Below, in pieces: positions 16,713-25,378 of a stretch of DNA of 64,000 nucleotides. The stretch's first letter is position 1, and each line of letters begins with the position of its first letter. Origin of the DNA: Erysipelothrix sp964410635 (GTDB lineage: Bacteria > Bacillota_I > Bacilli_A > Erysipelotrichales > Erysipelotrichaceae); NCBI GenBank assembly GCA_964410635.1, contig CAYPHX010000001.1, positions 49,162 through 113,161 of the forward strand. Direction: 5' to 3'. The notes below the pieces were generated by a model that searched no databases, was not told the origin of the DNA, and saw only the letters and a list, made by a program, of their open reading frames with translations. The position numbers and the translations under genes were made by a program.

Positions 16713-17823
16713 CTGCTTTAGGTTTCATACGTTCTGCAAGTAATTTAGCTTCATATTCAGCCATTAAACTAATATAGTCTAAGCCTTCATTTGTTGCTTC
16801 TGTAACAGATTTAATATCAATTCTTTCTTTAGTTAATCTAACTGCAAGGCGTGCGTTTTTACCACGTTTACCAATTGCAAGTGAGAGTTGATCATCTTCA
16901 ACAATAACCACAAGACCTTTGTTTGCTGGATTTTCAAATACAGCGATGACTTCAGCTGGGCTAAGCGCATTTTTCACGAGCTCAACCATATTGTCACTCC
17001 ATTCGAAGATATCAATATTTTCGCCACTTAGTTCGTTTTTAACCGCTAGGATTCTTGAACCTTGGTGTCCAATAAATGCACCAATTGGATCAATATCCGG
17101 GTCGTTTGAGAATACAGCAACTTTAGTTCTATCTCCTGCTTCACGAGCCATTGCTTTAATTTCGACTAAGTTATCTTTAAACTCAGGAACTTCAATTTCA
17201 AATAAGCGGCGTACAAGTGTGTCAGTTGCACGGGATACTAAAATTTGAGCACCACGTGTTTCTTTGTTCACTTCTGTAACAACTACTTTGATGTTTTGCC
17301 CTTCTGAATAGAATTCATTTGGCATTTGAGCAGCACGTGGCATAATTGCGAGTGCTTTTCCTAAATCTAGTACTAAGTATTTTTCTTCTACTGTTTCTAT
17401 TTGAGCTGTAATCATTTCGTCTAATAATCTGTAGTATTCATTATAGACTTGTAATTTTTCAGCTTCACGAATTTTTTGCTTGATAACATTTTTAGCAAGC
17501 GTAACTGCAGCACGTCCTAAAGAAGTAACTTCTTTTTCAATGCGGTAGAATTCGCCAACTTCCAAATCTTTAGCGTCAATTTCGTCTAATGAGACTTCTA
17601 GTTCATCATCATTAACAACATCAACGACTTCAAATTTGTGGAAAAGTCTGATTAAGCCTGTGACATCATCAATTTCAACATCAACCAGTGCATCGGGAAC
17701 TCCGATTTCACGACGGTATGCTTTAACTAATGATTCTTCTAATGCTTCAGCAACAAATTCTTTTGTTAGATTACGTTCACTCTCAAACTGATTAAACGCT
17801 TTTACAATATCATCTATGTTCAT
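16545..17823 (-). CDS. nusA: transcription termination/antitermination factor NusA, N-terminal and core part
   Basis: It binds RNA polymerase and nascent RNA, modulating pausing and termination. The first about 365 residues are a complete core. They comprise the N-terminal polymerase-binding domain (MNIDDIVKAF onward), S1 (about 130-200), KH1 (GAFIGHQGSRILAVKNELSG) and KH2 (LAIGKRGKNARLAVRLT). After residue about 370 the protein becomes a Val/Glu-rich low-complexity tail (VEEVIEETVEEAVVEV and variants) that runs into the N gap. The reading frame enters the gap open; the 3' part is the fragment at 16125. The start ATG at 17823 has an AAGGAGTAAATT site and lies 10 bases from rimP. Confidence 0.95.
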
Positions 17824-17833
17824 AATTTACTCC

Positions 17834-18268
17834 TTAAATTCTGACTGCTGTTCGAAGCAGTTCAATATTATCCCTTTCTACATCTACTTTTTTGAATGTA
17901 TGTTTAAATTTATATTTAATAGTAACTGTGGTATCTTGAACTGATTCTAAATCTCCTGTTACTTGATCAATCCCCTCTTTAGGATTTTTGAGTTTCACAA
18001 ATACATGCTCACCAACAACTTTATCGTATTGAGCATCATCAATGACTCTTTCTGCACCTTCTGAGCTGACATCAAGTCCAATCTCATAATCAATCGCTTC
18101 AGCTAAAGTGTGTGCTACTTTAGAACTTGTTTCTAAGTCAACATGTTCACCTTTATCTTTATAAGCAATAATGACTTCAAGAAGATCATTACCCACTCTG
18201 TTTGAACGAATAATTTCTATACCCAAATCATCTAATAAGGGTGTAAATATCTTTAGATATCCTTCCAT
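17834..18268 (-). CDS. rimP: ribosome maturation factor RimP
   Basis: This is a 144-residue 30S maturation factor. The N-terminal alpha/beta domain contains LEVIIAYKDKGEHVDLETSSKVAHTL-type residues and DYEIGLDVSSEGAERV; the C-terminal SH3-like domain follows. An AGGAGGTATT ribosome site precedes the ATG at 18268. It is the first gene of the rimP-nusA-infB operon, behind a consensus promoter (18331) and a leader hairpin (18289). Confidence 0.94.
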   Translation of the reverse strand: MEGYLKIFTPLLDDLGIEIIRSNRVGNDLLEVIIAYKDKGEHVDLETSSKVAHTLAEAIDYEIGLDVSSEGAERVIDDAQYDKVVGEHVFVKLKNPKEGIDQVTGDLESVQDTTVTIKYKFKHTFKKVDVERDNIELLRTAVRI

Positions 18269-18288
18269 AATACCTCCTAAACGTAAAG

Positions 18289-18315
18289 CAAGGAGTGGCG
18301 ATTAACCACTCCTTG
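18289..18315 (-). terminator. hairpin in the rimP leader / downstream of polC
   Basis: A 10-bp perfect stem (18289-18298 with 18306-18315) with a 7-nt loop lies between the rimP promoter and the rimP ribosome site, so it is inside the rimP transcript. On the minus strand it is followed by CTTTACGTTTA, a weak T-run, so it may act as polC terminator, as an attenuator, or both. Its 5' arm on the minus strand contains AAGGAG, a ribosome-site-like sequence. Confidence 0.6.
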
Positions 18316-18330
18316 TTTTCATCTATCTTT

Positions 18331-18359
18331 ATTATACCTTGCTTAAGTTTTTAATGCAA
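18331..18359 (-). promoter_or_regulatory. sigma-A promoter of the rimP-nusA-infB operon
   Basis: Minus-strand -35 TTGCAT (18354-18359) and -10 TATAAT (18331-18336) are separated by exactly 17 bases. It lies immediately after the polC stop codon, with about 60 bases to the rimP ATG. Confidence 0.85.
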
Positions 18360-18363
18360 CTTT

Positions 18364-21300
18364 TTAGAATAAGGATAATTGGTTTGTTTCACTCATGTTT
18401 TTAGTGATTCCAATCTCGTCCATTCTTTTAACAAGGGTTGAACTTAAGGACGTTCTTGAAATGAGATCTTGTTTTGACATGAACTCTCTTTCTTTACGTG
18501 CTTCAATAATTGATCGCGCAACGTTGTCACCCAAACCATCGATAACATTGAATGGTGGGATGATCGCTTTTGGATCATTTGGATCAATAATAAACTCTGT
18601 TGCATCTGAGAGATATAAATCAATTGGTGAAACTTTATATCCACGAAGATACATCTCTAGTGTCACTTCTAATGTATCGATAAGATTCTTTTCTTTATTT
18701 GATACATCTTTTGCCATATCTCTGTTTGAAAGTCTGTTCTTAATGTTTTGAATTCGAGACTGAATGGCATCGACCCCTTCAACCATCGTTTCAACTTCAT
18801 GTGCTGTGACTCTTAAAGTAAAGTATACAGCATAATAAGTAATGGGTTGATGCACCTTAAACCATGCTACACGTACTGCCATCATAACATAGGCAACGGC
18901 ATGGGCTTTAGGGAACATATATTTAATTTTTCTACAGGAATCAACGTACCATGATGGTATGTTGTTGTCTTGCATTGCTTGTACCCACTCAGTCGTTAAA
19001 CCACGACCGCGTCGAACTGATTCCATGATATCAAAGGACATCTTTGGTTGGAGTCCATGAAGCATGAGATAAACCATGATATCATCACGACATCCAATAA
19101 CATCTCTTAGTGTTAAACCATTTTGAATCAATGTTTCAGCATTATTATTCCAAACATCCGTTCCATGTGATAAACCTGATATACGAACAAGATCTGAGAA
19201 TGATTGAGGTTTTGTCGCTTCAAGCATTCTTCTAACAAAAGGTGTTCCAAACTCAGGAATACCCAGTGCCCCTGTTTGTTCTTTATAGAAGCGTGTATCC
19301 ACTGCTAATGCATCAGGACTTGAGAAGATTGAAATTGTATCTTCATCTGTAATTGGAACTGTATTAATATCAATACCCGATAGTTTTTCTAACATTTTCA
19401 TTGCTGTTGGATCAACATGTCCTAGAATATCTAATTTTAAGACATTACTTTCAATATCATGATACTCAAAGTGTGTTGTGAGCCATTTAGAGTTGATGTT
19501 ATTTGCAGGAAATTGATATGGTGTAAAGTCATGAACATCCATTTCACTTGGGATAACGATGATACCACCGGGGTGTTGTCCTGTTGTACGCTTAACACCT
19601 GCTGCTTTAGAAGCAAGATAAGTATGCCAAGCACGATTGTTTATCACTTGATTAATTTCTTCATGATAACCCAGTACATAACCAAAGGCAGTTTTATCAG
19701 CAACTGTCGAAATAGTACCGGCTCTAAATACGGATTCTTCACCAAAAATTTCTTTTGTATATGCATGGGCCACTTCCTGGTAAACACCACTAAAGTTTAA
19801 GTCAATATCAGGAACTTTATCTCCTTCAAAACCTAAAAAGGTTTCAAACGGAATATCTTGTCCTTCTCGAATTAATTCATGTGAGCAATTTGGACAATCC
19901 ATTGGCGGTAAATCATAACCTGAACTGTACTCACCTTCTAAGAAGAATTTATTGTAATGACAGTTTTTACACACATAGTGTGGTGCCAGTGGGTTAACTT
20001 CAGTAATCTCAGATAATGTTGCGACAAGACTTGATCCTACAGAACCACGAGACCCAACTAAATAACCATCATCAAGTGATCGTTTTACAAGCAGATGTGA
20101 AATATAGTATATAACTCCAAATCCATGACCTAAAATACTCTTGAGTTCAAACTCAATACGATCTTTAACAATATTTGGTAAAGGATTACCATAAAGTTTT
20201 GCGGCATTATCATATACGATATCTTTCAGTAGCTTGTCTGAGTTTTCTAGTGTAGGTGTATAGAGTTTCTCTTTTACTGGAATAACATCTTCAATTGTAT
20301 CGAGTAAGTGTCTTGTATTATCAATAACAAATTCTTTTCTTTCTTCCTCACTCAAATACATGAACTCATGAAGCATTTCATCTGTAGTTCTAAAGTGTTG
20401 GTCTGGTGTTCTAGTATTCTCTCTTTTGTTGGCATCATATAGATATAGTGGGTGTCGGGTGCCACCGATCCCTTGTGAGTGAATATAAATATCTCTAATC
20501 ACTTTTTCATTAGGGTGATTGTAGTGTGCATTTCCTGAAGCTATAATTATTTTGTTTTGTTTTCTTGCACTTGCAATAATACGTTTCACAACTCTAATGA
20601 TATCTTCTTTAGATTGTAGTACATTTCTATTGAGTAAAGGTTCATAAACACTCATTGGCATAATTTCGACATAGTCATAAAAAGCAATCGCCTCATCAAG
20701 CATGGCTTCACTTTTATTCATCGCAATCTCAAAGATATCAGATTGAGTACAACCTGCACCAATAAGTAAGTTTTCACGTCTTTTTTCTATCTCTTCTTTA
20801 ATGATTCTTGGTTCACCAACAAATTCATTGGATTTTGTAGCCATACCTGAAGATGATAAGTACTGAGTATAGGACAGTGATATCAGTTCATAAAGTGATT
20901 TCAGTCCCGCTTGATTTTTAGCAATAACAGATGCATGTGTTCTTCTGTTTTGTGAGTATCCTTTATCTGATAATGATTGAAGCTCATCAACAGATGCTAA
21001 TTCACTGAGTTCTGGCATGCGTTTCATATGGAAAAACACAGCAGAAAGAATTTCCGCATCATAATCAGCACGGTGAGCAACACCTTCATCATAATTTATC
21101 TTAAGTGCACGTGCGATTCCACCCAAACGGTATGAGCGTCTATCGGGAAATAATGCTCTTGATAGATTCAAAGTATCAATGACCGTATTTTCCAGTGGTG
21201 CACGATTCATGCGGCGTAGAAGTTCATTCATAAAATCAATATCAAAACTTGCATTATGGGCTACTAAAATACTATCGCCAATAAAGTCTAATATATCATC

Positions 21301-22680
21301 CATAACATCTTCAATCGCTTTTGAATGTTGCACATCAAGATCAGAAATACTTGTGAGTGATTCAATATGTTTTGGAATAGATATGGGCGGCTTAATAAAT
21401 ATCTGATAACTCTGGACACTTTGGCCATTTTCAATTCTTACCCCTCCAAATTCAATGATGTGATCATAGAAGGCGGATAACCCTGTTGTTTCAATATCAA
21501 ATACAACATATGAAGCAGTTTGAATATCTTGTCCTTTTGGATTTTTTACAATCTGAAGCACTTTATCTGCCAAGTTCATCTCTACACCATAAGCTAACTT
21601 GAACTCTTGATCTGGATATTGTTTACGTAAGTTGCGTAAGTTATTGTATGCTTTTGGATAAGACTGCACACCACCATGATCTGTAATAACAAGTCCTGGA
21701 TGTTGCCACTTGAATGCTTGTGTTAGATAATCGGATATATCACTGACGCCATCCATTTCAGATATTTTTGTATGTAAGTGAAATTCAACGCGTTTCTCTT
21801 TGGCATTATCAAGCCTTTCAAATAAGGGTTCCACTTCTTCATAACGTTTAAACTTAAAGAAGTATCCTTCGTTAAATCTACGGTTCTCATAAATAAAGTC
21901 ACCATAAAAACGAACGAAAGTTCCTTTTTTAATTGCATCTGCTTTCTCAAAGTCTTTTGAGTTATAGATACGTCTTAAGACGATTGCAGATTCTCCATCA
22001 TGTAGATAGTATGTGACTGAGTAGCCAGTACCTGTTCTAAACTCATGAATATCAACATCAAATATTTCACCGACAACCGCAATATTTAAGGCTTCTTCTT
22101 GTAGGTTCTTTAAAGGAATCTCTACATAATCAGAAAATCCAACATAAGATTTCTTTGTTGCATTAACTGATGGCATTTGTTTTTTTGGTTCTGGTTCTAC
22201 TGGTGTAAATTCAATTGATTTCTGTTCTTGTTCAATTTGAATAATTTCAGTAATAATTTGTCTTTTTATTCCAACTTGATTAAATTTCTCTTGTAATTTT
22301 TCAATGTCTTTTTTTCTAAGCTCGATTAAGTTTTCGTTTTGACAATAAATAACCAAAGCATCTTTTTTATCACCTAACTGTGTGTTTGCGAGTGATGGCA
22401 GATGTCCCCTACTCACAAAATAGTCAAAGTAACGCACGATATTAGAATAATCCAGACCATTGTGTTCGCTTTCGACATTTAAACTGATCGATACCTTTAG
22501 GTGAAGTTTGAGCTTGTGTAGAAAGGCTTCAAAAACATCAAAGGGCAGTGTCTGCTTGACTTTGATGCTAATGCTTAACATTTCTTCATTTTTATAATAT
22601 ACAGATTTTAAGAGTTCACTATCTTCAAAGTAGACTAATAAATCATCCTGTATATTCAGTTTTTTTAATATATCTTTCAA
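18364..22680 (-). CDS. polC: DNA polymerase III PolC (replicative, with proofreading exonuclease)
   Basis: The 1438-residue Gram-positive replicative polymerase has an N-terminal domain and OB fold (about 1-290). Its PHP domain has intact metal motifs (HLHTK near 300, VITDHGG). A DEDD 3'-5' exonuclease is inserted in the PHP domain (VVFDIETTGL near 392, AHNASFDIDFM, HRADYDAE). A zinc cluster (CKNCHYN and CPNCSHE near 902-930) and the catalytic palm motif PDIDLNFSG near 960 follow. It ends QLSLF, a clamp-binding-like tail. The start follows a GGAGGCGCCATT site, and it lies 9 bases after rnc rather than before proS as in some relatives. Confidence 0.97.
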   Translation of the reverse strand: MKDILKKLNIQDDLLVYFEDSELLKSVYYKNEEMLSISIKVKQTLPFDVFEAFLHKLKLHLKVSISLNVESEHNGLDYSNIVRYFDYFVSRGHLPSLANTQLGDKKDALVIYCQNENLIELRKKDIEKLQEKFNQVGIKRQIITEIIQIEQEQKSIEFTPVEPEPKKQMPSVNATKKSYVGFSDYVEIPLKNLQEEALNIAVVGEIFDVDIHEFRTGTGYSVTYYLHDGESAIVLRRIYNSKDFEKADAIKKGTFVRFYGDFIYENRRFNEGYFFKFKRYEEVEPLFERLDNAKEKRVEFHLHTKISEMDGVSDISDYLTQAFKWQHPGLVITDHGGVQSYPKAYNNLRNLRKQYPDQEFKLAYGVEMNLADKVLQIVKNPKGQDIQTASYVVFDIETTGLSAFYDHIIEFGGVRIENGQSVQSYQIFIKPPISIPKHIESLTSISDLDVQHSKAIEDVMDDILDFIGDSILVAHNASFDIDFMNELLRRMNRAPLENTVIDTLNLSRALFPDRRSYRLGGIARALKINYDEGVAHRADYDAEILSAVFFHMKRMPELSELASVDELQSLSDKGYSQNRRTHASVIAKNQAGLKSLYELISLSYTQYLSSSGMATKSNEFVGEPRIIKEEIEKRRENLLIGAGCTQSDIFEIAMNKSEAMLDEAIAFYDYVEIMPMSVYEPLLNRNVLQSKEDIIRVVKRIIASARKQNKIIIASGNAHYNHPNEKVIRDIYIHSQGIGGTRHPLYLYDANKRENTRTPDQHFRTTDEMLHEFMYLSEEERKEFVIDNTRHLLDTIEDVIPVKEKLYTPTLENSDKLLKDIVYDNAAKLYGNPLPNIVKDRIEFELKSILGHGFGVIYYISHLLVKRSLDDGYLVGSRGSVGSSLVATLSEITEVNPLAPHYVCKNCHYNKFFLEGEYSSGYDLPPMDCPNCSHELIREGQDIPFETFLGFEGDKVPDIDLNFSGVYQEVAHAYTKEIFGEESVFRAGTISTVADKTAFGYVLGYHEEINQVINNRAWHTYLASKAAGVKRTTGQHPGGIIVIPSEMDVHDFTPYQFPANNINSKWLTTHFEYHDIESNVLKLDILGHVDPTAMKMLEKLSGIDINTVPITDEDTISIFSSPDALAVDTRFYKEQTGALGIPEFGTPFVRRMLEATKPQSFSDLVRISGLSHGTDVWNNNAETLIQNGLTLRDVIGCRDDIMVYLMLHGLQPKMSFDIMESVRRGRGLTTEWVQAMQDNNIPSWYVDSCRKIKYMFPKAHAVAYVMMAVRVAWFKVHQPITYYAVYFTLRVTAHEVETMVEGVDAIQSRIQNIKNRLSNRDMAKDVSNKEKNLIDTLEVTLEMYLRGYKVSPIDLYLSDATEFIIDPNDPKAIIPPFNVIDGLGDNVARSIIEARKEREFMSKQDLISRTSLSSTLVKRMDEIGITKNMSETNQLSLF

Positions 22681-22689
22681 TGGCGCCTC

Positions 22690-23370
22690 CTATTTAACTA
22701 ATTTTTCAAATGCATTTCTTGCAGCTTGTTGTTCTGCTCTTTTCTTAGATGTCCCCACACCGGTCCCAAAGATTAAACCATTTAATTTTACAGCAACCTC
22801 AAATTCAGGTGCATTGGATGGACCTTTTGTTGCAATAACTTCATAACTTACTGATTCACGTCTATCTGATTGTACGTATTCTTGTAACTTTGTTTTGTAG
22901 TCTGTAATTGTTGTAATATCAATTTGAGAAAGATCAGTAGACATCACTTTATCTAAAACCTTTTTAGAATTCTCTAAATTAGAGTCTAGATAAATTGCAC
23001 CAATGAATGCCTCAAATAGGTCAGCATTGATAGAATCTCTGTCTCTTCCGCCTGTCATTTCTTCACCTGTACCCAGCATTAAATATTGCTTTAGGTTTAA
23101 ATCATGAGCATATTTTACGAGCGCTTCTTCACGAACCAAACGCGCGCGGTAAAGCGTCATTTCCCCTTCTGATAAGTTTGCATTATGTTTAAAAAGCATT
23201 TCAGAAACAAGAATTTGCAACACTGCATCTCCCATAAATTCCAAACGCTCATTATCACTTTCAAAAGTATCATGTTCGTTAACATATGATGCATGTACAA
23301 ATGCATTTAATACCAGTCGCCTATTATTGACTGTTACACCCAATGAATCTAGCAGTTCCCATATCGTCAT
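22690..23370 (-). CDS. rnc: ribonuclease III
   Basis: Rnc cleaves double-stranded RNA in rRNA processing and mRNA turnover. The catalytic domain has the signature NERLEFMGDAVLQILVSE and the second acidic site DLFEAFIGAIYLD. A dsRNA-binding domain follows (about 155-225). The open frame reaches 23427, overlapping recG, but the ATG at 23370 has a strong AGAGGGTGAT site and gives the usual MTIWELLDSLG start, with 226 residues. In Bacillus rnc is preceded by plsX-fab-acp and followed by smc-ftsY. Here recG is directly upstream and polC follows. Confidence 0.95.
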   Translation of the reverse strand: MTIWELLDSLGVTVNNRRLVLNAFVHASYVNEHDTFESDNERLEFMGDAVLQILVSEMLFKHNANLSEGEMTLYRARLVREEALVKYAHDLNLKQYLMLGTGEEMTGGRDRDSINADLFEAFIGAIYLDSNLENSKKVLDKVMSTDLSQIDITTITDYKTKLQEYVQSDRRESVSYEVIATKGPSNAPEFEVAVKLNGLIFGTGVGTSKKRAEQQAARNAFEKLVK

Positions 23371-23386
23371 TTTTATCACCCTCTTA

Positions 23387-25348
23387 TTAATTATACACCA
23401 TTTGTGCATCATGAGTATACTTGACAATGTCTTTACAATCAGTATCTTCTAAATTAGCTGTTATTTCTTGAGCATCGATTTTTGCTTGACGTAAAATCTT
23501 TTCATCATTTTCAATATCCGCAAACACGAAAGTCGGTAAACCACTTTGACGATCTCCAAGTAAATCTCCCATTCCACGTGTTCTTAAGTCTAACATAGAC
23601 AACTTAAAACCATCTGTTGTTTGCGTGAAATTATTTAATCTTATTTTTACATCTTCATTATCTTGTGAGCTCAGGACATAACATTCACCTTGTCTATCAC
23701 TTCTACCAACGCGCCCCCTTAATTGATGCAGTGTTGATAAACCAAACATTTCGGCATTGTATATTACCATTGTATTGGCGCTGGGAACATCAATTCCTAC
23801 TTCAATAATCGTTGTACTAACTAATATATCAATTGCACCACTAGCAAAAGCGGCCATAATACTTTCCTTTTCACTTGATTGCATTCTTCCGTGAAGATAA
23901 GCAATCGCATAATCTTTGAAAGGTTCTTTTAAAGACTCATATATATCCAGTACACTACGTGTTTTCAATCGTTTTGACTCTTCTATTGAAGGACATACGA
24001 TATACATTTGATCTTTTTGATCTAATCTTTTAATAAGATGTGGCAAAATAGATTGAATTGAATTTTCTTGAATGTAACTTGTCTTTGTTTCTTTTCGATT
24101 CGATGGATAAGATGCAATCGTAGATACATCTAAATCAAAGTAAATACTTGAAGCCAGTGATCTTGGAATGGGTGTCGCTGATAACATCAACACATCAACA
24201 TTTTCCCCCTTATCGATGATACTTTGTCTTTGTGATACACCAAATCTATGTTGTTCATCAATAATTACAAAGCCTAGGTTATTAAATTCTATACCTTCTT
24301 GGAATAAGGCATGGGTTCCAATCACAAAGTCAACATCACCTTGCTTAATCGCTTGAATAGTTTCTTCTTTATTTTCCATACTACTATTTAGTACAGCATA
24401 TTTAACATTTGGAAATAATTTTCTCAGAGTAATTTCATGTTGGTTAAGTAGTATCTCAGTAGGCACAACAAAAACAGCTTGAAATCCATTATCTATCACT
24501 GATAGAGCAGATAAAATACTGACAATGGTTTTACCACTACCAACATCCCCTTGTAACAATCGATGCATCGATTTATGGGATGCGAGATCATGATTAATTT
24601 CTTCAAGCGCAATGAGTTGCTCTGCAGTGAGTGCATAGGGTAATGTTTGTATACGTTTTTTTAGTAAGTCTTGATTGATTTTCTTTTGAATCCCTGTTGT
24701 ACTGATGTCACTTTTAAGCGCATTGGATAGATGAAATAGTAAAAACTCTTCATATTTCAATGTTCTTTGAGCCATCTCAACATGCTTTAAAGATTCTGGT
24801 TGATGAATACAACGTAGTGCCGTTTTTCGATGCATCAGTTTATAGCGTTTAATATATGTATCTGGCACAATATCTTCAATCTCTAGATTATCAAAGATTT
24901 TTTTCATTAATCTTCTGATCTCGTATTGTTTAATTTTTTGTTTTAAGGGATATATTGGAATGATACCCGTTTGTGTTTCAAGTGGTTTATTTGTAATACT
25001 ACGCGCTACAACTTGACCATTTTCTTGGACATGTCCTGTCACTACAATAGAATTTTGATAGTGTGCACTTTTTAGATACGGTCGATTGAAAAGATTCACT
25101 GTAATTGCCTTGTCACAGTAAATAACCTGCATCGTACTTCTTGCTTGATTTCCAAACCTAAAGGTTTTTATATCACCCAGTAGTTTCCCTTCAAAAATAA
25201 CAAGTTCACCTTGAGTCCATTCATTGATGTTTTTCTCATAAAGCACTTCATACCGTAATGGAATATGCCTTAAAAAATCAAGAGGTTCTTGATAATTAAA
25301 TGCTTCGAGGATTGTTTGTTGTTTCGGCGTTAATTTCATTTGGACCAC
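23387..25348 (-). CDS. recG: ATP-dependent DNA helicase RecG
   Basis: This 653-residue helicase remodels stalled forks and Holliday junctions. The N-terminal wedge/OB domain spans about 1-230. The helicase core has Walker A GDVGSGKT near residue 270, DEQHRFG as motif II, SATPIPRS, and motifs V/VI IEVGIDVPSANTMV and QLRGRVGRSD. The length is slightly below the usual 680. An AGGTGG site precedes the ATG. The upstream terminator at 25355 suggests reduced read-through from fakA. Downstream, fapR-plsX-fabD-fabG-acpP are absent. Confidence 0.95.
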   Translation of the reverse strand: MVQMKLTPKQQTILEAFNYQEPLDFLRHIPLRYEVLYEKNINEWTQGELVIFEGKLLGDIKTFRFGNQARSTMQVIYCDKAITVNLFNRPYLKSAHYQNSIVVTGHVQENGQVVARSITNKPLETQTGIIPIYPLKQKIKQYEIRRLMKKIFDNLEIEDIVPDTYIKRYKLMHRKTALRCIHQPESLKHVEMAQRTLKYEEFLLFHLSNALKSDISTTGIQKKINQDLLKKRIQTLPYALTAEQLIALEEINHDLASHKSMHRLLQGDVGSGKTIVSILSALSVIDNGFQAVFVVPTEILLNQHEITLRKLFPNVKYAVLNSSMENKEETIQAIKQGDVDFVIGTHALFQEGIEFNNLGFVIIDEQHRFGVSQRQSIIDKGENVDVLMLSATPIPRSLASSIYFDLDVSTIASYPSNRKETKTSYIQENSIQSILPHLIKRLDQKDQMYIVCPSIEESKRLKTRSVLDIYESLKEPFKDYAIAYLHGRMQSSEKESIMAAFASGAIDILVSTTIIEVGIDVPSANTMVIYNAEMFGLSTLHQLRGRVGRSDRQGECYVLSSQDNEDVKIRLNNFTQTTDGFKLSMLDLRTRGMGDLLGDRQSGLPTFVFADIENDEKILRQAKIDAQEITANLEDTDCKDIVKYTHDAQMVYN

Positions 25349-25354
25349 CTATCA

Positions 25355-25376
25355 AAAAAGGGCCGTAGCCCTTTAT
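25355..25376 (-). terminator. terminator between fakA and recG
   Basis: A 7-bp stem (25357-25363 with 25368-25374) has a CGTA loop. The minus-strand 3' side runs into TTTTTT. It lies directly after the fakA stop and before the recG ribosome site. Confidence 0.75.
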
Positions 25377-25378
25377 TT

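Noticed and set aside
16165..16777. Plus-strand open frames across the N gap and through the Ser/Thr-coding side of the nusA repeats
   Set aside because: They read through N bases and are the reverse of the Glu-rich nusA coding strand; no ribosome site or family match.
23371..23427. The longer rnc frame overlapping recG
   Set aside because: The ATG at 23370 has a strong ribosome site and the expected N-terminus; the extension has no family similarity.
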